A stretch of DNA of 64,000 bases from Lathyrus oleraceus (taxonomy: Eukaryota > Streptophyta > Magnoliopsida > Fabales > Fabaceae). The notes beneath the pieces were generated by a model. That model did no database searches. It was not told the origin of the DNA and saw nothing but the letters and a program-made list of their open reading frames with translations. Every line of letters starts with the position of its first letter. Position 1 is the first letter of the stretch. The stretch lies in contig NC_066585.1 in assembly GCF_024323335.1 (NCBI RefSeq), positions 538,037,769 through 538,101,768 of the forward strand, read 5' to 3'. The position numbers and the translations under genes are program-made. This document shows, one piece after another, positions 45,276 to 57,706 of this stretch.

Positions 45276-45392
45276 GACATGAAATCCAATGCTTGACGTA
45301 AGAATCACTTTGATTTTAGTATACATATTGGGTTGAGTCGAGGAGATCATATTGAAAAAAGGTTTTGTTTTTCAATTCATTTATATCTAATC

Positions 45393-45438
45393 TTTTTTCG
45401 GGCTCGGCTAAGTGGTGATATAGCCGAGCCCGAAAAAA
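45393..45438 (+). terminator. Hairpin after psbC (RNA 3'-end stem-loop)
   Basis: The 18-bp stem ttttttcgggctcggcta pairs perfectly with tagccgagcccgaaaaaa around a 10-nt loop, 118 bp after the psbC stop. In plastids such stems stabilise mRNA 3' ends between psbC and the opposite-strand trnS. Confidence 0.85.
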
Positions 45439-45484
45439 CGGAGCCAACCAAAATCAATAAAAAAAATCCATTCGCCAAGAAAAA

Positions 45485-45576
45485 GGAGAGAGGGGGATTC
45501 GAACCCTCGATAGTTCTTTGTTTCGAACTATACCGGTTTTCAAGACCGGAGCTATCAACCACTCAGCCATCTCTCC
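45485..45576 (-). tRNA. trnS-UGA: Plastid tRNA-Ser (UGA)
   Basis: A 92-nt class II tRNA. The minus strand starts ggagagatggctgagtggtt, has the anticodon loop cttgaaa (UGA), a long variable arm, and ends ccctctctcc. It lies between psbC and psbZ on the opposite strand, as in plastomes. Confidence 0.94.
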
Positions 45577-45641
45577 AAAAGATAATTTCTATTTTATCTT
45601 TATTCCACTCAAGAGAACATGACCATACAAATTAATACCCT

Positions 45642-45681
45642 TTTCTCTATGATAAAGATATCTCTCTATGATAAAGATATC
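45642..45681. repeat. Short tandem repeat (~20 bp x 2)
   Basis: tctctatgataaagatatc is repeated twice in a row in the trnS-psbZ spacer, a slippage duplication. Confidence 0.85.
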
Positions 45682-45919
45682 CAGTGTGAATCTATTGGTC
45701 TAGTTCTCTATCCGTATATATTATATATGCATGATCCAGCTCTTTTGTGAAATAAAAAAAACTACCCCTCGATCCATGCCTCAATAAGGAGTGTCATCTA
45801 AAATCAATGGATTCATGATAAAACCCTCCATAAGGAGAATGTCTTTTTTATTTCTTTTTGGAAGGGGTCAATAAGGGGTTGGGGGATCAAATGGTATAGT
45901 TCTTTTGTTGGTAAATTAG

Positions 45920-46120
<201 letters not shown>

Positions 46121-46602
46121 AACTATTCATTCTGGATCAAAAAACGAAATGACCCCTCCCCCCGAATTCTTTCGGGTTGTGTGTGAGGCACATGAAAATG
46201 GAATATATAAGACCCCACAAATAAAGAAAACTAAAACATTATTAATGGGAGGGGTCAAACTCCTTCTATTGGAAAAAGCTTATATCTTATACTTAATATG
46301 ATATATAGATATATAGTAAAACTAAAAACTTGAATATTAAAATATTCATATTTTTTTCTGAATTTCATATTATTTTCTGAATATAGAATAATAATCTATA
46401 TCTTCTATATATATAATATATATCTATATATTAATAAGAATTCTTAATAGAAACGAATATTAATAGAAAATCATCTATTTCGAATAGAAAGATATAGATT
46501 TCAAAATGGACTCTCCATTCATTTCATTAGATAGATAAGATCACCAAAACTTCGTGATCTGCTGGCGAACTTATTCCAATTCAATAATAGATCTCAATAT
46601 TA
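46121..46602. other. psbZ-trnL-CAA region containing a probable block junction
   Basis: 482 bp. gacccctccc (46151) and gggaggggtc (46247) form an inverted repeat after psbZ. The rest is highly AT-rich. trnG-GCC and trnfM, expected after psbZ, are absent, and trnL-CAA is not a usual neighbour. A mosaic junction is likely here, at a point I cannot fix. Confidence 0.6.
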
Positions 46603-46683
46603 TGCCTTGAAGAGGAATCGAACCTCCACGCTGTTTAGCACGAGATTTTGAGTCTCGCGTGTCTACCATTTCACCACCAAGGC
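46603..46683 (-). tRNA. trnL-CAA: Plastid tRNA-Leu (CAA)
   Basis: A class II tRNA of 81 nt. The minus strand starts gccttggtggtgaaatggta, has the anticodon loop ctcaaaa (CAA), a long variable arm and T-arm ggttcgattcc. In plastomes it lies by ndhB and ycf2, which are not present here. Confidence 0.92.
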
Positions 46684-46803
46684 ATCAATCATATTCTATG
46701 AATATGATATCTATCTTATGGAATATATTACAAATATATAGTATAAGATATTATTAGATATCTTATTATATGATAATATAGATGGGATAGAATTTGCCGT
46801 TGT

Positions 46804-46875
46804 TCCCCAGTAGCTCAGTGGTAGAGCGGTCGGCTGTTAACCGATTGGTCGTAGGTTCAAATCCTATTTGGGGAG
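46804..46875 (+). tRNA. trnN-GUU: Plastid tRNA-Asn (GUU)
   Basis: 72 nt, tccccagtagctcagtggta, anticodon loop ctgttaa (GUU), T-arm aggttcaaatcct, acceptor end tggggag. It is intact. Its neighbour trnR-ACG in opposite orientation is the native plastid arrangement. Confidence 0.94.
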
Positions 46876-47163
46876 ATTTTATTCATTTCCAATTAAAGAA
46901 TTTGGAATCAAAAGGAAGTGTAAAGTTTGTTTCTATTACATTCTATCTCATCGTATACTATTCTACTATATTGGGGACTCCCGGTCAATACCTATGTGTA
47001 GATTATTGATATTCCTTTGTTCTACAGTCTGGGGCTATTCTATTATTTATACTATATATAAATATAGTATTTATAAGAAATAAAAAATGTAAGACTATTT
47101 TGTTTCAACCTCAATCATAGTTTATTTTCTTATCCCCAAGGTCCTTCCCCTTTTAGCCGGTTG

Positions 47164-47237
47164 TGGGCGAGGAGGGATTCGAACCCCCGACACCGTGGTT
47201 CGTAGCCACGTGCTCTAATCCTCTGAGCTACAGGCCC
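47164..47237 (-). tRNA. trnR-ACG: Plastid tRNA-Arg (ACG)
   Basis: 74 nt. The minus strand starts gggcctgtagctcagaggat, has the anticodon loop ctacgaa (ACG), T-arm gggttcgaatccc and the end ctcgccca. In plastomes it lies after rrn5. No rRNA sequence follows here; the NUPT ends about 275 bp further on. Confidence 0.95.
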
Positions 47238-47512
47238 CACCCTGTCTCCACTAGATCTGTTCCCCGGAGTACCCTATAAGAAACATTTACTCTTCCCAGC
47301 TATATTTTGATTAAGAAGATGTGAAAGCGACTCTCTCCTTATAAGAATACAAATAGAATAAGGATTGTGCGTTCCGAGGTGTGAAGTGGGATAGATTTGA
47401 TAATTGGGGTTTAGAATAAGACGACCTTTTCATTCTTATTTTCTCTTGCTATTGAAAAAGAGAATAAGAATGAAAAGTGATAAAACAGTTAAAAGTCCAG
47501 CTAGGTACTATA
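47238..47512. other. Plastid spacer beyond trnR-ACG and right NUPT edge
   Basis: Spacer with a hairpin (cttttcattcttattttctc and its complement, about 47428-47477). A 16-mer at 47494-47509 is inverted relative to 29278-29293. Plastid-like sequence gives way to the LTR family motif aaccggttaac at about 47513. Confidence 0.65.
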
Positions 47513-47592
47513 AGAATGAAAACCGGTTAACGGTTTAGGTGGTTAACCGGTTAACACAGAAACAAAATTTAATTTCTGTCTGTACAAAATAT

Positions 47593-47660
47593 GTCACCAA
47601 GGGGATTCGAACCCAGGACCTCCTTGAAACTGTACATGCCTAACACTAGGCTACAGAGGT
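47593..47660 (-). other. tRNA-like internal-promoter segment in LTR copy 2
   Basis: On the minus strand, tagcctagtgttaggc resembles a pol III A box (one base lost compared with the other copies), and ggttcgaatcc at 47603-47613 is a perfect B box about 30 bp downstream. It is not a usable tRNA: the acceptor stem does not close. Copies 1 and 3 share the segment, so it belongs to the LTR family consensus. Confidence 0.65.
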
Positions 47661-48531
47661 TGTTGTTGAATGCTTATGCAATGAATAAATATTAATCTAA
47701 ATCTTGATTAAGATAGATTAATGAATTAATTGAGCGTTATAACTCCGTTTTGGATGTGGAGGGATGCGTTAGTAAGATAATGAAAGAGGCTATTATTATG
47801 ATATCATATTATAGTGTATTATGCGTCTTACAAATTCTATGAATTTTATTTTGATGGGTGTTAAACATGGTTGATTGTGAAATAACATGACTAAAGATAA
47901 CGTAAAGGACTATTATTACTGTTCTATGTTATAAAATAGTATGTGATTTATAAATGCCATGAATTTTATCATGATGAAAATTAAATATTGTTGTTATGTG
48001 GAAGGTGAAATAACATGATTAAAAACCTTACAAAGATGAGTGAGGAAACCTAGAAGAATAATTTGATTAATAACTTAGAAAGATAATCTAGGTTATGGAA
48101 CATGTGAGATACATGTATGAGAATACGGTATTCATTCGTACGACGCTTATGTGAGGTCGTGGACGAATTGTTACCATGATTGAGAATGAGACGCATTGTA
48201 TGGAACATGCCATATTATTATTTGTGTATTATGGTGAACGAAGTCACCTATGATTGATGAATTTGTTATGGTTCGTGGAACCAATGTTTTGTGGAACCGA
48301 TCATGTATTCAGAATGTGTGTTTTTCTGTGATGGTACACATCTCTATTGGTATGCTAAAACGTGTAAGCATTGGGATGTGGGACCAATGATTCGAGCCTC
48401 AATTGAGTTTGAGCCCCAACCATGGCGGACATGGGGGAAAGGTGGACACCTAAGTGGGTTAGAGTCCCATACGGTGAAAGATACTCAAAGTGGACATTAT
48501 TGTATAACATGTTCCATTGATGTTTTAGTTT

Positions 48532-48534
<3 letters not shown>

Positions 48535-48619
<85 letters not shown>
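48535..48619. repeat. (TA)n microsatellite, ~85 bp
   Basis: An uninterrupted TA dinucleotide run inside LTR copy 2, where copy 1 has only catgtatatgtattg. Its length should vary and it is prone to sequencing error. It creates a false Ile-Tyr repeat ORF. Confidence 0.97.
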
Positions 48620-48623
<4 letters not shown>

Positions 48624-48708
48624 GCCATTGGGCACTTATGTTGTGACAGTACCAAAATTTAACACTTGTATGATATTATTCTAGATATATATTATACGGG
48701 TTGTTACA

Positions 48709-51700
48709 GTATTCGTCATATACACATTGTATTATGATATATTATATGTAAAAAAAAATAATATTTTTCTTCATCACCAAATTTTAGGTTTCTTCATCAT
48801 TAAGCAACAAAGTGAAAAAACTATAAATGAATGATTCATATTATATATAAATGGGTAACAAGTGAAATTACTTAATCAAGATCAATATTATTTGTATTCG
48901 GCATATTCACATTGTATTATGGTATATTATACGTAAATCAACTGAATAAGTTTCTTCTCCATCACCAAATTTTAGGTTTCTTCATCACCAAGTTCCAAAA
49001 TTAAAGGACTATAAGTTAATGATTCATATTATATATAAATGGTTAATAAGTGAAATTACGTAATAAAGCTCAATATTATTTGTATTCATCATATTCACAT
49101 TGTATTATGGTATATTATATGTAAAAAAAAATTAACATTTTTTTTATCCATCACCAAATTTTAGGTTTCTTCATCACTAAGCAACAAAATGAAAAAAATA
49201 TATAAATGAATGATTCATATTATAAATAAATGGGGAACAACTTAAATTACATAATCAAGATCAATATGATTTGTATTCGGTCTATTCACATTGTATTATG
49301 GTATAAAATATGTAAATAAATTCAATAATTTTCTGCTCCATCACCAAATTTTAGGTTTCTTCATCACTAAGTAACAAATTTAAAGGATTATAAATTAATG
49401 ATTAATATTATATATAAACGGTTAATAAATGAAATTACGTAATAAAGCTCAATCGTAATTGTATTTGTCATATTCACATTGTATTATGGTATATTATATT
49501 TTAAAAAATTAATATTTTCTTCTCCATCACCAAATTTTAGGTTTCTTCATCACAAAGCAACAAAGTGAAAAAAATATAAATGAATGATTCATATTATATA
49601 TAAGTGAGTAACAACTTAAATTACATAATTAAGATCAATATTATTTGTATTCGGCATATTCACATTGTATTATGGTATATAATATGTAAATAAATTCAAT
49701 AATTTTCTTCTCCATCACCAAATTTTAGGTTTCTTCATCCCTATTTAACAAAGTTAAAGTATTATAAATTAATGATTCATATTATATATAAATGGTTAAT
49801 AAGTCAAATTACTTAATAAAACTCAATTTTATTTGTATTCGGCATATTCACATTGTATTATGGTATATTATACGTAAATCAATTGAATGAGTTTCTTCTC
49901 CATCACCAAATTTTAGGTTTCTTCATCACCAAGTTCCAAAATTAAAGGACTATAAGTTAATGATTCATATTATCAATAAATGGTTAATAAGTGAAATTAC
50001 GTAATAAAGCTCAATATTATTTGTATTCATCATATTCACATTGTATTATGGAATATTATATTTAAAAAAATTTAACATTTTTTTTTATCCATCACCAAAT
50101 TTTAGGTTTCTTCATCACTAAGCAACAAAGTGAAAAAAAAAGTATAAATGAATGATTCATATTATATATAAATGGGGAACAACTTAAATTAAAAATGAAT
50201 GATTCATATTATATATAAATGGGTAACAAGTGAAATTACATAATCAAGATCAATATTATTTGTATTCGGCATATTCACATTGTATTATGGTATAATATAC
50301 GTAAATCAATTGAATGAGTTTCTTCTCCATCACCAAATTTTAGGTTTCTTCATCACCAAGTTCCAAAATTAAAGGACTATAAGTTAATGATTCATATTAT
50401 ATATAAATGGTTAATAAGTGAAATTACGTAATAAAGCTCAATATTATTTGTATTCATCATATTCACATTATATATAAATGGGTAACAAGTGAAATTACAT
50501 AATCAAGATCAATATTATTTGTATTCGGCATATTCACATTGTATTATGGTATATTATACGTAAATCAATTGAATAAGTTTCTTCTCCATCACCAAATTTT
50601 AGGTTTCTTCATCACCAAGTTCCAAAATTAAAGGACTATAAGTTAATGATTCATATTATATATAAATAGTTAATAAGTAAAATTACGTAATAAAGCTCAA
50701 TATTGTTTGTATTCATCATATTCACATTGTATTATGGTATATTATATGTAAAAAAAAATTAACATTTTTTTTTATCCATCACCAAATTTTAGGTTTCTTC
50801 ATCGCTAAGCAACAAAGTGAAAAAAACTATAAATGAATGATTTATATTATATATAAATGGGTGACAAGTGAAATTACATAATCAAGATCAATAGTATTTG
50901 TATACGGCATATTCACATTGTATTATGGTATATCATGTGTAAATAAATTCAATAATTTTCTTCTCCATCACCAAATTTTAGGTTTCTTCATCACTAAGTA
51001 ACAATGTTGAAGGACTATAAATTAATGATTCACATTATATATAAATGGTAAATAAGTGAAATTACATAATCAAGATCAATATTATTTGTATTCGCCATAT
51101 TCTCAATGTATTATGGTATATTATATGTATGAAAAACTCAATATTTTTCTTCTCCATCACCAAATTTTAGGTTTCTTCATCATTAAGAAACAAAGTTAAA
51201 AAACTATAAATGAATGATTCATATTATATATAAATGGGTAACAACTGAAACTACATAATCAAGTTTAATATTATTTGTATTCGCCATATTCTCATTGTAT
51301 TATGGTATATTATATGTAAAAAAAACTCAATATTTTTCTTCTCCATCCCCAAATTTTAGGTTTCTTCATCACTAAGAAACAAAGTTAAAAAACTATAAAT
51401 GAATGATTCATATTATATATAAATGGGTAACAACTGAAACTACATAATCAAGATCAATATTATTTGTATTCGACATATTCTCATTGTATTATGGTATATT
51501 ATATGTAAAAAAAACTCAATATTTTTCTTCTCCATCACCAAATTTTAGGATTCTTCATCACTAAGTAACAAATTTAAAGGATTATAAATTAATGATTCAT
51601 ATTATATATAAACGGTTAATAAGTGAAATTACGTAATAAGGCTCAATCGTAATTGTATTTGTCATATTCACACTGTATTATGGTATATTATATGTAAAAA

Positions 51701-54700
51701 AAATTAATATTTTCTTCTCCATCACCAAATTTTAGGTTTCTTCATCACTAAGCAATAAAGTGAAAAAAATATAAATGAATGATTCAAATTATATATAAAT
51801 GGGTAACAACTTAAATTACATAATAAAACTCAATTTTATTTGTATTCGTCATATTCACATTGTATTATGTTATATTATATGTAAAAAAAATTAATATTTT
51901 TCTTCTCGATCACCAAATTTTAGGGTTTCTTCGTCACTAAGCAACAAAATGAAAAAACTATAAATGAATGATTCAAATTATATATAAATGGGTAACAAGT
52001 GAAATTACTTCATCAAGATCAATATTATTTGTATTCGGCATATTCACATTGTATTATGGTATATTATATCTAAATAAATTCGATAATTTTCTTCACCATC
52101 ACCAAATTTTAGGTTTCTTCATCACCAAGTAACAAAATTAAAGGACTATAAATTAATGATTCATATTATATATAAATGGTTAATAAGTGAAATTAAGTAA
52201 TAAAGCTCAATATTATTTGTATTCATCATATTCACATTGTATTATGGTATATTATATGTAAAAAAAAATTAATATTTTTTTTCTCCATCACCAAATTTTA
52301 GGTTTCTTCATCACAAAGCAACAAAGTGAAAAAACTATAAATGAATGATTCATATTATATATAAATGGGTAACAAGTGAAATTACATAATCAAGATCAAT
52401 ATTATTTGTATTCGGCATATTCACATTGTATTATGGTATATTATACGTAAATAAATTGAATAAGTTTCTTCTCCATCACCAAATTTTAGGTTTCTTCATC
52501 ACTAAGTAACAAAGTTGAACGACTATAAATTAATTATTCATATTATATATAAATGGTTAATAAGTGAAATTACATAATAAAACTCAATATTATTTGTATT
52601 CAGCATATTCACATTGTATTACTGTATATTATATGTAAAAAAAAAATTAACATTTTTTTTATCCATCACCAAATTTTAGGTTTCTTCATCACTAAGCAAC
52701 AAAGTGAAATAAAATATAAATGAATGATTCATATTATATATAAATGGGTAACAAGTGAAATTACATAATCAAGACCAATATTATTTGTATACGGCATATT
52801 CACATTGTATTATGGTATATTATGTGTAAATAAATTCAATAATTTTCTTCTCCATCACCAAATTTTAGGTTTCTTCATCACTAAGTAACAAAGTTGAACG
52901 ACTATAAATTAATTATTCATACTATATATAAATGGTTAATAAGTGAAATTACATAATAAAACTCAATATTATTTGTATTCGCGATATTCACATTGTATTA
53001 TGGTATATTATATGTAAAAAAACTCAATATTTTTCTTCTTCATAACCAAATTTTAGGTTTCTTCATCACTTAGAAACAAAGTTAAAAAACTATAAATGAG
53101 TGATTCATATTATATATAAATGGGTAACAACTTAAATTACATAATTAAGATCAATACTATTTGTATTCGGCATATTCACATTGTATTATGGTATATAATA
53201 TGTAAATAAATTCAATAATTTTCTTCTCCATCACCAAATTTTAGGTTTCTTCATCCCTAAGTAACAAAGTTAAAGTACTATAAATTAATGATTCATATTA
53301 TATATAAATGGTTAATAAGTCAAATTACTTAAAAAAAACTCAATTTTATTTGTTTTAGTCATATTCACATTGTATTATGGTATATTATATGTAAAAAAAA
53401 TTAATATTTTTCTTCTCCATCACCAAATTTTAGGTTTCTTCATCATTAAACAACAAAGTGAAAAAACTATAAATGAATGATTCATATTATATATAAGTGG
53501 GTTACAAGTGAAATTACATAATCAAGATCAATATTATTTGTATTCGGCATATTCACATTGTATTATGGTATATTATATGTAAATAAATTGAATAATTTTC
53601 TTCTCCATCACCAAATTTTAGGTTTCTTGATCACCAAGTACCAAAATTAAAGGACTATAAATTAATGATTCATATTATATATAAATGGTTAATAAGTGAA
53701 ATTACGTATAAAGCTCAATATTATTTGTATTCATCATATTCACATTGTTATATGGTATATTATATGTAAAAAAAATTTAATATTATTTTTCTCCCTCACC
53801 AAATTTTAGGTTTCTTCATCGCTAAGCAACAAAGTGAAAAAAACTATAAATGAATGATTTATATTATATATAAATGGGTGACAAGTGAAATTACATAATC
53901 AAGATCAATATTATTTGTATACGGCATATTCACATTGCATTATGGTATATTATATGTAAATAAATTCAATAATTTTCTTCTCCATCACCAAATTTTAGGT
54001 TTCTTCATCACTAAGTAACAATGTTGAAGGACTATAAATTAATGATTCACATTATATATAAATGGTAAATAAGTGAAATAACATAATCAAGATCAATATT
54101 ATTTGTATTCGCCATATTCTCAATGTATTATGGTATATTATATGTAAGAAAAACTCAATATTTTTCTTCTCCATCACCAAATTTTAGGTTTCTTCATCAC
54201 TAAGAAACAAAGTTAAAAAACTATAAATGAATGATTCGTATTATATATACATGGGTAACTACTGAAACTAGATAATCAAGATCAATATTATTTGTATTCG
54301 CCATATTCTCATTGTATTATGGTATATTATATGTAAAAAAAATTAATATTTTTCTTATCGATCACCAAATTTTAGGTTTCTTCATCACTAAGCAACAAAA
54401 TGAAAAAACTATAAATGAATGATTCAAATTATATATAAATGGGTAACAAGTGAAATTACATCATCAAAATCAATATTATTTGTATTCGGCATATTCACAT
54501 TGTATTATGGTATATTATATCTTAATAAATTCGATAATTTTCTTATCCATCACCAAATTTTAGGTTTCTTCATCACCAAGTAACAAAATAAAAGGACTAT
54601 AAATTAATGATTCATATTATATATAAATGGTTAATAAGTGAAATTAAGTAATAAAGGTCAATATTATTTGTATTCATCATATTAACATTGTATTATGGTA

Positions 54701-54736
54701 TTTTATATGTAAAAAAAAGTTAATATTTTTTTTTCG
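48709..54736. repeat. AT-rich satellite array, right arm
   Basis: The same ~188-bp satellite continues in phase from the LTR's right target-site duplication. About 32 monomers are present, with more private variants than the 1126-bp array, e.g. acgtaaatcaattgaat with caagttccaaaatt (seen about 48930, 49870, 50300, 50560). Irregular short monomers lie near 50190 and 50465. No gene is seen. Confidence 0.95.
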
Positions 54737-56496
54737 TTGTAATATCCAATATTCCCTTAAATGCTCAATTAGTTGTCAGTTTAGATCAATTGAGTACATG
54801 TGTACTATATCTTTTGTTAGTTATAACAATTGGAGCTCCTATGTGCTCTAAATGTTGTCAATTGGGACTAATAGAGTAACCGGTGAACTCTTAAGAGATT
54901 AATTATTAATAAAGAGACAGACCAATATTAATAAGTACAAGAGAGGAAATTTTGGTAACATTAATAATTGGTCAATTGGTGCTGGAAGATGAAATATCAA
55001 TTGAGATATTTTTCTTATTACTTGATATTATATATATATTATATATATATTGTATGGTAGAGAAAGAAAAGAAGAAAATGATAAGAAGTAGTAGGAAGAG
55101 ATAAGAAGAAAGAGAGAGTTATCAGGAAGGGAAAAGAAAGAGAGAAGAAAAGAGAAGGAGGAAAAGAGAAGAATGGAGAAAGGAAGAAGAAAAGAGAAAG
55201 AAGAAGATAGCCATGGAACCAACATTATCTTCATCATCACCAACTTCATCTTCTTCTTCTACTAGGTGAGGTCTTAGATAGTTTTAGCGTTAACGGTATG
55301 AGCTAACCGGTTAACGCGTAGCAAAACTCACTTTCTGGGCAGTTTCGTGAGTGGTTAACCGGTTAACACTGAAACAAAATTTAATTTTCTGTTTGCACAG
55401 AATTTGTCACCAATGGAGTTTGAATCCAGGACCTCCTTGAAACTGTACATGCCTTACCACTAGGCCAAAGAGGTTGTTGTTGAATACTTATGCAATGAAT
55501 AAATATTAATCTAAATCTTGATTAAGATAGATTAATGAATTAATTGAGTGGTGTAACTCCGTTTTGGACACGGCCGGATGCGTTAGAAAGATAACGTAAA
55601 GGGCTATTATTATTGTTCCATGTTATAAAATATTATGTGATTTATAAATGCCATGAATTTTATCATGATGAAAATTAAATATTGTTGTTATGTGAAAGGT
55701 GAAGTAACATGATTAAAACTCTACAAAGATGAGTGAGGAAATCTAGGAGAATGACGTGATTAATAACTTATAAATATGATCTAGGTTATGGAACATGTGT
55801 GATATGTATGAGAATACGGTATTCATTCGTACGACGCTTATGTGAGGTCGTGGACGAATTGTTGCCATGATTGAGAATGAGACGCATTGTATGGAACGTG
55901 CCATGTTACTATTTGTGTATTGTGGTGAATGAAGTCACCTGTGATTAATGAATTCTGTTATGGTTCATGGAACCAATGATTTGTGGAACCGAACTTTGTT
56001 ATGGTTCATGGAACCAATGATTATGGAACCGATCATGTATTCAGAATGTTGGTTTTTCTGGGGTGGTACACATCTCTTGTGGTATGCTTAGATGAGTAAG
56101 CATTGGGATGTGGGACCAATGATTCGAGCCTCAATTGGGTTTGAGCCCCAACCATGGCGGACATGGGGGAAAGGTGGACACCTATGTGGGTTAGAGTCCC
56201 ATACGGTGAAAGATACCCTAGGTGGGTTAGAGTCCCATACGAGTGATGGTTCTTAAAAGTGGGTTAGATTCCCATAGGGGAACCTGATATCCACCGCGAA
56301 AGTCGAATCATACGGACATGCGTGAACCAAGCCTTGGCCTAGACGTAGGTCCGGTTGGGGATCGATGTTGCGTGAATCTGAATAATGATCGTCGTTGAGT
56401 TATGAGAACTCAGATGCATGTTGCCATACAATTGCGAGATAGTTCCCCATCGCTCAAGTCTTCGTTCCCTTGTTGACTTGAGTTGGATATGAGTTG
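54737..56496. mobile_element. LTR family copy 3, left part (split by chromovirus)
   Basis: The element starts ttgtaatatccaatattccc after satellite ...tttcg. It matches copy 2 to gatagttttagc, lacks the next 150 bp, then has aaccggttaac motifs, the tRNA-like segment and the copy 1-like body. It is interrupted at gatatgagttg (56496). Copy 1 continues there with aacattgattag, so about 370 bp should lie beyond the chromovirus, outside this window. A local duplication of gttatggttcatggaaccaa occurs near 55968-56010. No coding sequence is seen. Confidence 0.8.
55408..55472 (-). other. tRNA-like internal-promoter segment in LTR copy 3
   Basis: The minus strand has tggcctagtggtaaggc, an excellent A-box match, and ggattcaaactcc as a weaker B box about 30 bp on. 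It is homologous to 47593-47660. Copy 1 keeps only the A-box half (15941-15965). Confidence 0.6.
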
Positions 56497-57224
56497 TGTA
56501 ACACCCTTCTAAAATACCCCAAATTATTATAATTAAAATAACAATATATTCATCAGAGTAATTATGCCCCGAAGGGTGCCACACAATCATTTAACAAAAT
56601 TATCAAGCATCCTGTCATGCTCATTTATTTAAATCAAAATAAGGTTCTTTTGCATAATTCGCAGCGGAACAATTCAACATCAATGTAAAACATGTAACAC
56701 AATACATGTAAATCATTCAACAACCAATATCAATTTAATTAAAACATCCCCTCCCGATGTTACATCTATCAGAGCATGACCCATAAGAACTACTCTAGAC
56801 TCCAAGCATTAGCTTCTACTCAACTCATTTCTCGTTACCTGAAAAATAGGCGTAAGGGTGAGTTCCTCAATCAATATAACAAACATTATAGAACAACATG
56901 TAATGCTAAGTAATTAACACATTAATTCACCCTAACCAGACTACACACTCAGCAGCGGCAGTATCCGTTCAAACGTCATATTCAACAATAACATATAGCA
57001 TATATATAATCTCAATCATACTCAACATCAACAACACGACACACAACACACATATAATACTGGAATACATCTATTCATATTATATGCCATACATTCATTA
57101 TGCAATGAGACTCTATGCATGCGGTACCGACTATTTGTGAACATATAGTTCAACCTCACCGTCCAAATCCAGGCACGGCTACCAAGCTCACTAGTCCCAC
57201 TCATTTGAGACATAGTGACTCACT

Positions 57225-57437
57225 CACTAATTCCTCACCATGGGAATTAGCTACCACCCCAAATGGGCCATGAAATGCACGCTACTCACCTAGCATGCAA
57301 ACAATCAACACAGTCCGAAAATGACTAAACTCACTAATTCCTCACCATGGGAATTAGCTACCACCCGAAGGCCACAATATGCATGCTAATCACCTAGCAA
57401 TGCAACATCAACAATAATCAAGAATAGACACATGCTC
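57225..57437. repeat. 107-bp tandem duplication in the LTR
   Basis: cactaattcctcaccatggg with the following gaattagctaccaccc starts at 57225 and again at 57332. The second unit has drifted in its 3' half. The 5' LTR shows the same arrangement up to the window edge, so the duplication predates this insertion. Confidence 0.88.
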
Positions 57438-57706
57438 ACACTCTAAGCCATAATACAGTCTATTCACAAATGTATACATTCACATCATCATGTACACCAT
57501 CACACATCATCAACATAATTAATCACAAAAGCGTATCATGTCATGCCACAAAAGCAACACAGTATTAGCACACTCTACTAATACCTATGCCACTCAAAAC
57601 AACGGGAAATGATCCCTATCACATCATATCTCAGCTAAGTCGCATCACTCAGCCTAAACAACCAAAAACTGCACAACAGTAGCACAGCAAAACACAATTC
57701 TGCCCA

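Larger units (their letters stand above)
47513..48708. mobile_element. Solo LTR copy 2, right part
   Basis: Sequence resumes the LTR family (aaccggttaac repeated, then the tRNA-like segment and gttgttgttgaatgcttatg) and runs to the terminal gggttgttaca at 48708, followed by the GTATT duplication. Compared with copy 1 it lacks about 500 bp: after atactcaaagtgg (48494) it jumps to acattattgtataacatg. It also has a greatly expanded TA run (48535-48619). The part before the deletion matches copies 1 and 3 closely. Confidence 0.8.

Noticed and set aside
46121..46602. trnG-GCC or trnfM after psbZ
   Set aside because: I looked for both and found no cloverleaf; the stretch is AT-rich spacer only.
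47593..47660. A genuine nuclear tRNA gene
   Set aside because: A and B boxes are present, but the acceptor and anticodon stems do not fold and no isotype can be assigned.
48291..48662. 123-codon ORF with a long Ile-Tyr repeat
   Set aside because: It is produced by the TA microsatellite inside a non-coding LTR.
57028..57213. 61-codon ORF conserved in both LTRs
   Set aside because: It is present twice only because the two LTRs are near-identical; no domain is seen and it lies antisense-neutral in non-coding LTR.
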